Part shown: in pieces, positions 1 to 6,043 of the stretch | Numbering within the stretch: the first letter of the stretch is position 1 | How the letters are laid out: each line of letters opens with the position of its first letter | NCBI GenBank assembly: GCA_036723735.1 | Contig: DAIMGT010000051.1 | Span: 1 to 27,141 of the forward strand | Direction of reading: 5' to 3' | Length of the DNA stretch: 27,141 bases | Origin: UBA4656 sp002405525 | GTDB lineage: Bacteria > Pseudomonadota > Gammaproteobacteria > Xanthomonadales > Ahniellaceae | Notes under the pieces: model-generated | What the model saw: the letters and a program-made list of their open reading frames with translations, nothing else | Database searches by the model: none | Told to the model about the DNA's origin: nothing | Program-made: the position numbers and the translations under genes

Positions 1-175
1 GATCATCGCACCATGCGAAACTTTGTGCGACGGACTTTCTCAACGGGCTGCTAGGTAATGAGCCTCGGACGGTATCGCCTATGCAATACGATTCGAATCA
101 TTTGAGTGTGCGCACCACCCCGAGCATTCATGTATGCCCGCCGCGTAGGAGTGCAGAGGGAGAGGAGTGGTTTGG

Positions 176-1609
176 TCAGCGATCCCGCACCACCAACAAC
201 CGAATCTCCGTCATATCCTCAATCGCAAACTTCACCCCCTCCCGCCCCAGCCCCGAATCCTTCACCCCACCATAGGGCATGTTGTCCACCCGGAAGCTCG
301 GCACCTCGCCGATCAGGACGCCGCCGACTTCGAGCACGTCCCAGGCGCGCATGGCTTTGTGGATGTCGTCGGTGAAGATGCCGGCCTGGAGGCCGAACTT
401 GGAGTCGTTGACCTCGGCGAGGGCGGCTTCGTAGTCGGTGTACCTGGACAGCACGACGGCGGGGCCGAAGGCTTCCTCGACGACGAGGTCGGTGTGGCGG
501 GGCACGTCTTCCATGATGGTGGCTTCCAGCATGGCGCCGTTGCGATTGCCGCCGCACAGGATCTTGCCGCCGGCCGCGGCGGCGCTCTGGATCCAGCCGT
601 GCAGGCGCTTGGCTTCGCCCTCGCTGATCATGGGGCCGATGAAGGTGTCTTCGTTCTTGGGGTCGCCCATGACCAGGGCCTTGGCGGCGGTGACGTACTT
701 CGCTTTCAGTTCGTCGTAGATGTCGGCGTGGGCGATGATGCGCTGGACGTGGATGCAGCTCTGGCCGGACTGGTAGAAGCCGCCGAAGATCAGGCGCGAG
801 ACGACGTGGTCGAGGCGGTCGCGCTGGTCGCGGTCGACGACGCAGGCGGCGTTGCCGCCGAGTTCGAGCACGACCTTTTTGCTGCCGCAGCGGGCCTTGA
901 GGTCCCAGCCGACGGCGGGTGAGCCGGTGAAGGACAGCAGTTTCAGCCGCGGGTCGGTGGTGAACAGGTCCGCGCCTTCGCGGTGGGCGGGCAGGATGGA
1001 GAAGGCGCCCTTGGGCAGGTCGGTCTCGGCGAGGATCTCGCCGATGATCAGCGCGCCGATCGGCGTGCGCGAGGCGGGCTTCATCACCCAGGTGCAGCCG
1101 GCGGCGATGGCCGGCGCGATCTTGTGCGCGGCCAGGTTGAGCGGGAAGTTGAACGGGCTGATCAGGGAGCAGGGGCCGATCGGCACGCGCTTGTACATGC
1201 CGCGGTAGCCGACGGCGCGCTGGCTGATTTCGAGGTTCATCACTTCGCCGCCGAGGCGGATGGCCTCGCTGGCGGCGACGCGGAAGGTGTCGATCAGGCG
1301 GGTGACTTCGCCGCGGGAGTCCTTGATGGGTTTGCCGGCTTCGATGCACAGCGCCTGGGAGATTTCCTCGTGGCGCTCGGTGAAGCGGCGGACGCAGTGT
1401 TCGAGGACGGCCTGGCGCTTGTAGGCGGGGAAGGCCTGCATCGCCGGCTGGGCGTGGTGGGCGGCGGCGATGCCGGCGTCGATGGCTTTGGAATCGGCCT
1501 GGGCGACGCGCGTGGCGACTTGCCCGGTGTACTTGTCTGTCACCTCGAGGTCCGTATTGGCGTGGACCGGCTCGTTGGCGAGGTAGTAGGGGTAGGTGGG
1601 TTTGAGCAT
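176..1609 (-). CDS. NAD(P)-dependent aldehyde dehydrogenase family protein
   Basis: A 477-residue, full-length aldehyde dehydrogenase that oxidises an aldehyde to the acid with NAD(P)+. The visible family landmarks are the oxyanion Asn in SPFNFP (about N154), the cofactor-binding KPAS (K177), FTGS (227-230), the general-base Glu in LELGG (E249) and the nucleophile Cys in SGQSCIHVQR (C285). The C-terminal signature PYGGVKDSGLGREG is also present. The ATG is preceded by AAGGAA with about 7 bases of spacing. The closest feel is to the non-phosphorylating glyceraldehyde-3-phosphate / lactaldehyde-type branch, but the substrate cannot be told from sequence. It lies downstream of a DUF2199-like gene and an acetolactate-synthase-like gene on the same strand. 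No signal peptide is visible, so the enzyme is probably cytosolic. Confidence 0.93.
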   Translation of the reverse strand: MLKPTYPYYLANEPVHANTDLEVTDKYTGQVATRVAQADSKAIDAGIAAAHHAQPAMQAFPAYKRQAVLEHCVRRFTERHEEISQALCIEAGKPIKDSRGEVTRLIDTFRVAASEAIRLGGEVMNLEISQRAVGYRGMYKRVPIGPCSLISPFNFPLNLAAHKIAPAIAAGCTWVMKPASRTPIGALIIGEILAETDLPKGAFSILPAHREGADLFTTDPRLKLLSFTGSPAVGWDLKARCGSKKVVLELGGNAACVVDRDQRDRLDHVVSRLIFGGFYQSGQSCIHVQRIIAHADIYDELKAKYVTAAKALVMGDPKNEDTFIGPMISEGEAKRLHGWIQSAAAAGGKILCGGNRNGAMLEATIMEDVPRHTDLVVEEAFGPAVVLSRYTDYEAALAEVNDSKFGLQAGIFTDDIHKAMRAWDVLEVGGVLIGEVPSFRVDNMPYGGVKDSGLGREGVKFAIEDMTEIRLLVVRDR

Positions 1610-1724
1610 GGTGTCTTCCTTTGGCCCTGCGAGGGCTCAGGGTCGGTCGCTCGGTGGCCGGTGGCCCACGGACCCCGTGGCGCGGGTCCGCCAGAGCGCA
1701 GGCGCGTTCACGGTGGAAAAGGAC

Positions 1725-2231
1725 TCAGTCGAAGTGGCCGATGACGTCGTGGATGCGTTCGAGCGTGATGCCGGATCGCTGCAGTTTCGCGAGCGAGCAC
1801 CCGGCGCCGAGCGGGAACCAGAAGGTGGGGCGTTGGGTCTCGGTGCCGAGTTGGACAAGCACGCGGGCGCCCAGCGCATCCTCGAATCCCTTGGGCGCGT
1901 TGGCCACGGTCCCCGGGAACCGGGGCTCGCCGCAGGCGTCATGATCGTAGAGCTCGACGCATCGCTGGTAATCCGGTTCGGCGATCTCGGCCCAAACGCC
2001 GACGGCCCAGTCGTCGTCGATTTCGGGTGCGGGCAGGGGGATGGTGCCGCGGATGAAAAACCGCGGGGCGCCGCCGGGCGCCTCGTCGCGGAGCACGCAC
2101 AGGTCGTTGCCGCCGTCCACGCGGCGGGTCCGCGCCACGACATCGAGCGCCCACACGACATCAGGGCGCTGGTATCCCAGTTCCGGCAGTCCGTCGTGTT
2201 CCTTGCCGCAGGATTTGTAGGTGAAGGTCAT
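1725..2231 (-). CDS. DUF2199-like protein
   Basis: A 168-residue protein starting MTFTYKSCGKEHDGLPELG. The CG-x2-H-x-GLP start followed by a two-part body is what I associate with DUF2199, a family of unknown function whose N-terminus usually looks like a small zinc knuckle (CxxCGxxHxxLP). Here only one Cys is present in that knuckle, and the residue three before it is Tyr, so metal binding may be lost. The ATG at 2231 is chosen because the same frame runs open far upstream through the repeat and assembly-gap region and antisense to the next gene, which is not credible coding sequence. It ends 115 bases before the aldehyde dehydrogenase start. Function unknown. Confidence 0.72.
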   Translation of the reverse strand: MTFTYKSCGKEHDGLPELGYQRPDVVWALDVVARTRRVDGGNDLCVLRDEAPGGAPRFFIRGTIPLPAPEIDDDWAVGVWAEIAEPDYQRCVELYDHDACGEPRFPGTVANAPKGFEDALGARVLVQLGTETQRPTFWFPLGAGCSLAKLQRSGITLERIHDVIGHFD

Positions 2232-2298
2232 CGTTTTGGTGGTTGTGCGCGATTTCCGAGTGGCGGATCGAGTCGACGGGTCGTGGTGCGAGGCTGTT

Positions 2299-2321
2299 CC
2301 TTCTCCCCTGGTGGGAGAAGG
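2299..2321. repeat. Perfect 9-bp hairpin in a dispersed-repeat-like tract
   Basis: CCTTCTCCC (2299-2307) pairs with GGGAGAAGG (2313-2321) around a five-base loop. It is followed by GTGCCCGAAGGGCGGATGAG, a run resembling intergenic dispersed repeats seen in many GC-rich proteobacterial genomes. It lies just upstream of the DUF2199-like gene. There is no T-run, so I do not call it a terminator. Confidence 0.5.
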
Positions 2322-2345
2322 TGCCCGAAGGGCGGATGAGGGGGC

Positions 2346-2517
2346 GGGGTGCGAGGCAAGCTCGTGGGGGGGGGGGCACCCCCCCAAACACAAAAGGGGG
2401 GGGGGGGGGGGGGGAGGCAGAGCGCAACCACCAGAGGGGGGGGGGGGGGGGTGGGGGACGCAGCCANNNNNNNNNNCCCCCCCCCCCCCCCCCCCCCGGG
2501 GTGCGAGGCAAGCTCGT
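2346..2517. other. Assembly gap with flanking homopolymers and a 20-bp direct repeat
   Basis: Ten Ns occupy 2467-2476. Around them are a run of 11 G (2366-2376), 19 G (2396-2414), 16 G (2436-2451) and 21 C (2477-2497). The same 20-base sequence GGGGTGCGAGGCAAGCTCGT occurs at 2346-2365 and again at 2498-2517, bracketing the gap. Such homopolymers are typical of low-quality read ends, and the direct repeat is what one expects when an assembler fails to cross a repeat. The bases between the two copies should not be trusted, and no gene is called here. Confidence 0.85.
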
Positions 2518-2540
2518 ACCCCGCACCCCAACCCCTCTCC

Positions 2541-2670
2541 CACAAGGGGAGAGGGGCTCAGGTTGTCGCCAGCACCATCCCGCGAGGGGAGAGGGGCTGG
2601 GGTTGTCGCCAGCACCATCCCGCGGGGGTGGAGGGGCTGGGGTTGTTGCCGGCACCATTCCCAAGGGGCA
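2541..2670. repeat. 40-bp tandem repeat, three copies plus a partial one
   Basis: Units begin at 2541, 2581 and 2621, each 40 bases, sharing a core GAGGGGCTGGGGTTGTCGCC followed by AGCACCATCC. Copy 3 has several changes, and a decayed fourth start lies at 2661-2670. The first unit overlaps a 10-bp hairpin (CCCCTCTCCC at 2532-2541 with GGGAGAGGGG at 2547-2556). No long reading frame is credible across the repeats. Copy number may be wrong in the assembly given the nearby gap. Confidence 0.8.
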
Positions 2671-2714
2671 TGGGGCTTGCGATTCGGTGGCTCGGGGGTT
2701 TGGAGCTCGTCGTA

Positions 2715-2784
2715 GGGTGCAATGAGCGCAGCGAACTGCGCCACTTCGACGCGTGCGGTGCAATTCGCTGCGCTCATTGCACCC
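2715..2784. repeat. 21-bp perfect inverted repeat, REP-like element
   Basis: A perfect 21-bp arm (2715-2735, beginning GGGTGCAATGAGCGCAGCGA) is repeated in inverted orientation at 2764-2784, with 28 bases between. The right arm also folds on itself (GGTGCAAT with ATTGCACC). Sequences of the type GGTGCAATGAGCG...CGCTCATTGCACC are, to my knowledge, common intergenic repeats in proteobacteria. It sits 50 bases downstream of the stop of the acetolactate-synthase-like gene, so its transcript could form a stable 3' stem that acts as a terminator or RNA stabiliser. That role is inference. Confidence 0.75.
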
Positions 2785-2833
2785 TGCGCCGTTCGGGGGC
2801 TTGGAAGCAGAGGTGACCGAAGTCCCCCCCGGC

Positions 2834-4474
2834 TCAAAGCTTCGCGGAAAGCTCCTTGATTTCCTTGTTCAGCACGCGATCGTTGTCGGAGTAGTCGATG
2901 GCCAGGTCGATCAGGTGCACACCGGGCTCGTCGAGCGTGCGCTGGAACATCGACCGGAACTCCGCCACCGAGTTCGGGCGCCAGCCCTTCGCCCCATACG
3001 ACTCGGCGTACTTCACGAAATCCGGATTCCCCATGTCCATGCCGAAGTTGGCGAACTTCATGTTCGCCTGCTTCCACTTGATCATGCCGTAGGCGTTGTC
3101 GCGCAGGACGATCTGGGTGAGATTCATGCCCAGGCGCACGGCGGTTTCCAGTTCCTGCGAGTTCATCATGAAGCCGCCGTCGCCGGACACGGCGACCACC
3201 TTGCGGTCGGGGTAGACCATCTTGGCGCCCATCGCGGACGGAAGTCCCGCGCCCATGGTGGCCAGCGCGTTGTCGAGCAGCAGGGTGTTGGGCTCGCGGC
3301 ACTTGTAGTAGCGGGCGAACCAGAGTTTGTACATGCCGTTGTCGAGGCAGACGATGCCGTCGGGGGGCATGAGTTCGCGGATCTCGCGGACCATGCGCAC
3401 GGGGTAGATCGGGAAGCGGTCGTCGTCGGCGCCCAGCGCCAGGTGGGCGAAGAGGTTCTCGCGCACCTTGTCGAAGTAGGTGAAGTCCCAGTGCTTCTGC
3501 GGGGCGATGGATTCCTTCAGGCGCCAGATGGTGTTGGCGACGTCGCCGGTGACTTCGATCTGCGGGAAGTAGACGGTGTCGACCTCGGCGCTGGAGTAGT
3601 TGATGTGGATCACCGTGCGCAGGCCGCGGCGCATGAAGAACGGCGGCTTTTCGATCACGTCGTGGCCGACGTTGATGATGCAGTCGGCGTTCTCCACCGC
3701 CTTGTGCACGAAGTCGCCATCCGACAGCGCGGCGTTGCCCAGCCACAGCGGGTGGGTCTCGTCGACCACGCCCTTGCCCATCTGGGTGGTGAAGAAGGGG
3801 ATGCCGGTCTTGTCGATGAACTCGCGCAGCATCTTGGCGCTCAACTTGCGGTTGGCGCCGGCGCCGATCATCAGGATGGGGCGGCGCGCCGCGGTGATCG
3901 CGTCCGCGGCGTGGCTGATCGCCTTGTCGTCGGCGATGGGACGGCGGTGGAAGCTCGCCTTGAGCACGATGGAGTCGGACTGCTCGTGTGCAATGTCCTC
4001 GGGCAGCTCCAGGTGCGTCGCGCCGGGGCGTTCTTCCTCCGCGCGGCGGAAGGCCTCGCGCACGCGGGCGGGGATGTTGTCCGCGGAGACGATCTGGTTG
4101 GTGTACTTGGTGAGCGGGCGCATCATCGAGACGACGTCGACGATCTGGAAGTGGCCCTGCTTGGACACCTTCACCGGCTTCTGGCCGGTGATCATCAGCA
4201 TCGGCATGGCGCCGAGTTGGGCGTAGGCGGCGGCGGTGACGAAGTTGGTGGCGCCGGGGCCGAGCGTGGCGAGGCACACGCCCGCCTTGCCGGTGAGCCG
4301 CCCATACGTCGCGGCCATGAAGCCCGCGCCCTGTTCGTGGCGGGTCAGGATCAATTTGATGGTGCTGGTGCGCAGCGACTCCAGCAGGTCGAGGTTTTCT
4401 TCGCCCGGGATGCCGAAGACGTACTGGACGCCCTCGGCTTCGAGCGCCTTCACGAACAGATCGGAAGCCTTCAT
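2834..4474 (-). CDS. Acetolactate synthase large-subunit-like thiamine diphosphate enzyme
   Basis: A 546-residue thiamine-diphosphate enzyme of the acetolactate synthase / pyruvate oxidase superfamily. The N-terminal pyrimidine-binding domain has GIPGEENLDLLESL and the catalytic Glu in TRHEQGAGFMA (E47). The central domain is the Rossmann-like TPP_enzyme_M. The C-terminal diphosphate-binding domain has GDG at 431-433 and the partner Asn at 460 (GDG-x26-N), plus ELETAVRLGMNLTQIVLRDN. ATG 4474 is preferred over the GTG one codon upstream because GGGGAGGG lies 6 bases before it. The family would condense two pyruvates to acetolactate. No small regulatory subunit gene is adjacent, so it may be a catabolic or side-pathway enzyme. 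The aldehyde dehydrogenase downstream may share its pathway. Confidence 0.88.
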   Translation of the reverse strand: MKASDLFVKALEAEGVQYVFGIPGEENLDLLESLRTSTIKLILTRHEQGAGFMAATYGRLTGKAGVCLATLGPGATNFVTAAAYAQLGAMPMLMITGQKPVKVSKQGHFQIVDVVSMMRPLTKYTNQIVSADNIPARVREAFRRAEEERPGATHLELPEDIAHEQSDSIVLKASFHRRPIADDKAISHAADAITAARRPILMIGAGANRKLSAKMLREFIDKTGIPFFTTQMGKGVVDETHPLWLGNAALSDGDFVHKAVENADCIINVGHDVIEKPPFFMRRGLRTVIHINYSSAEVDTVYFPQIEVTGDVANTIWRLKESIAPQKHWDFTYFDKVRENLFAHLALGADDDRFPIYPVRMVREIRELMPPDGIVCLDNGMYKLWFARYYKCREPNTLLLDNALATMGAGLPSAMGAKMVYPDRKVVAVSGDGGFMMNSQELETAVRLGMNLTQIVLRDNAYGMIKWKQANMKFANFGMDMGNPDFVKYAESYGAKGWRPNSVAEFRSMFQRTLDEPGVHLIDLAIDYSDNDRVLNKEIKELSAKL

Positions 4475-4532
4475 CACGGACCCTCCCCGCGGGCGTGCTG
4501 CGGCGCGGCCGGTATGGCCGGCACAAGCCCCG

Positions 4533-4562
4533 ATTGTGGTGAGCGCGCGATGGCAGCGTCAA
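4533..4562 (-). promoter_or_regulatory. Possible sigma-70 promoter for the acetolactate-synthase-like gene
   Basis: On the minus strand TTGACG (4562-4557) and CACAAT (4538-4533) are separated by 18 bases, placing a start point about 50 bases before the ATG at 4474. The -35 matches consensus at five of six positions and the -10 at four of six. Seen by eye only. Confidence 0.35.
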
Positions 4563-4580
4563 CCGCGCGTGGAGGTTGCG

Positions 4581-5945
4581 TCAGTTGCCGGTCCAGGGCC
4601 CGCGCGATTCGGCCGTGATCGCGCCTTCGGCAAGGTCGATCCGCAACGTCGTGCCGACCGGAGCCTGCTCCGGCGAGCGCAGCGGGCGGCCATCGGGGCC
4701 GCGGGCGATGGCGTAGCCGCGGGCCAGGGTGGCCAGCGGGCTGACCGCGTTCAGCGCGCGGGCCAGTCCGGCCAGCCGGCGCGCGGGCGGTTCCAGCCCG
4801 CCGGCAATGCGCGACAGCAGGCGCTGGCGCAGGGTGTCGAGCGACTGCCCGGCCCGTGCGAGCCGGATCTTCGGGTGCTGGCCGTCGAGCCGCGCCCGCA
4901 GTAGGACGGTGCGGGACACGGCGGCGCGCAGGCGTTCCTGCGGGGCGCGGGCCAGGCGCGCGCTGGCCGCTTCGAGGCGGCCACGCAGTACGGCGAGGCG
5001 CCGCGCCGGCTGGGCCGTGGACAGGCGCGCGTGGGCCAGGTCGGTGCGCTGCGCCAGCCCGCGAAGGCGGCGTTCCAGCGCGGCACTCGCGCGGTCGCTG
5101 CGGCGGATGAGTTCGCGCGTGAGTTCGGCGGCGTCGGGGACCAGCAGTTCGGCCGCCGCCGAGGGCGTGGGCGCGCGCAGGTCGGCGACGAAATCGGCGA
5201 TGGTGAAGTCGACCTCGTGGCCCACGGCGGACACCACCGGCACCGGGCAGGCGGCGATGGCGCGGGCCAGGGCTTCGTCGTTGAAGCACCAGAGGTCCTC
5301 CAGCGAGCCGCCGCCGCGGGTCAGCAGCAGCACGTCGTGGCGGCCGGCGCGACCGGCGGCGTCCAGCATGGCGCGGATCTGGGCCGCGGCAGTGTCGCCC
5401 TGCACCGGCACGGGCAGGATTTCGACCTCGACCAGGGGCATGCGGCGGCGCAGCACCGTCAGCACGTCGCGCACGGCGGCCCCGGTGGGCGAGGTCAGCA
5501 TGCCGATGCGGCGCGGCAGCGCGGGTAGGTCGCGCTTGCGGTCCGCATCGAACAGGCCTTCGGCGGCGAGTTGGGCCTTGAGCGCTTCGAACTGACGGCG
5601 CAGGGCGCCTTCGCCGGCTTCCTCCATGTGATCGACGATCAGCTGGAACTCGCCGCGCGTTTCGTACAGGCTGACCCGGCAGCGAACCAGTACACGCTGT
5701 CCATCCGTAGGCCGGAAGCGCAGGTAGGTGCTGCGGGGCTTGAACATCGCCGCGCGCACCTGGGCGGCCGCGTCCTTCAGCGTGAAATAGAGGTGGCCGG
5801 AGACGGGTCGGGAGACGTTCGACAGTTCTCCCTCGACCCAGACCAGCGGAAAGGCGCCCTCGACGAGGCTGCGGGCCAGGGCGTTGAGCGCCGAAGGGGT
5901 CAGGATCGCGCGCTCGCGAGGCGCTGGGGTGGGCGTGGAGTCCAT
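4581..5945 (-). CDS. xseA: Exodeoxyribonuclease VII large subunit
   Basis: A 454-residue protein, close to the 456 residues of E. coli XseA. The order is an N-terminal OB-fold (LSNVSRPVSGHLYFTLKD), a catalytic domain with RIGMLTSPTGAAVRDVL and the highly conserved GGGSLEDLWCFNDE, then the VGHEVDFTIADFVADLRAPTPSAAAEL signature, followed by a long Arg/Ala-rich coiled-coil and a C-terminal segment containing LARGYAIA. With XseB it degrades single-stranded DNA to oligonucleotides in the cytosol. ATG 5945 (MDSTPTPAP) is chosen. A longer frame to TTG 5999 would overlap the divergent promoter region and adds nothing conserved. No xseB is present in the window. It is divergent from the response regulator at 6044. 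Confidence 0.95.
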   Translation of the reverse strand: MDSTPTPAPRERAILTPSALNALARSLVEGAFPLVWVEGELSNVSRPVSGHLYFTLKDAAAQVRAAMFKPRSTYLRFRPTDGQRVLVRCRVSLYETRGEFQLIVDHMEEAGEGALRRQFEALKAQLAAEGLFDADRKRDLPALPRRIGMLTSPTGAAVRDVLTVLRRRMPLVEVEILPVPVQGDTAAAQIRAMLDAAGRAGRHDVLLLTRGGGSLEDLWCFNDEALARAIAACPVPVVSAVGHEVDFTIADFVADLRAPTPSAAAELLVPDAAELTRELIRRSDRASAALERRLRGLAQRTDLAHARLSTAQPARRLAVLRGRLEAASARLARAPQERLRAAVSRTVLLRARLDGQHPKIRLARAGQSLDTLRQRLLSRIAGGLEPPARRLAGLARALNAVSPLATLARGYAIARGPDGRPLRSPEQAPVGTTLRIDLAEGAITAESRGPWTGN

Positions 5946-5992
5946 CGGACCGTGGATCGTAGCGTGTTCTGTTTCGGCATGGGGGGCGGGCG

Positions 5993-6020
5993 TTGCCAAT
6001 CACGGCGATTGCGTCACAAT
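5993..6020 (+). promoter_or_regulatory. Possible promoter for the response regulator gene
   Basis: TTGCCA (5993-5998) and CACAAT (6015-6020) are separated by 16 bases, in the 98-base divergent gap with xseA. They are followed by a clear ribosome site AGGAGG at 6034-6039, four bases before ATG 6044. Promoter call is by eye; the ribosome site is convincing and decides the start. Confidence 0.4.
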
Positions 6021-6043
6021 CGGGTTTAGGGGCAGGAGGTTCC

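Noticed and set aside
1..175. Possible tail of another gene at the left edge
   Set aside because: One plus-strand frame is open from the edge to about 275, but it runs into the aldehyde dehydrogenase antisense and its residues match no family I know.
2541..2670. CRISPR array
   Set aside because: The 40-base units are contiguous, with no unique spacers and no cas genes.
1725..4562. A single 945-codon minus-strand frame
   Set aside because: It joins the real DUF2199-like frame to an out-of-frame reading of the thiamine enzyme through the assembly gap and repeats.
4478..4580. A terminator between xseA and the acetolactate-synthase-like gene
   Set aside because: Only a short GCCGG/CCGGC stem is present, without a T-run.
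2753..4618. Plus-strand open frame of 621 codons
   Set aside because: Antisense to the acetolactate-synthase-like gene, whose thiamine-diphosphate motifs are clear.
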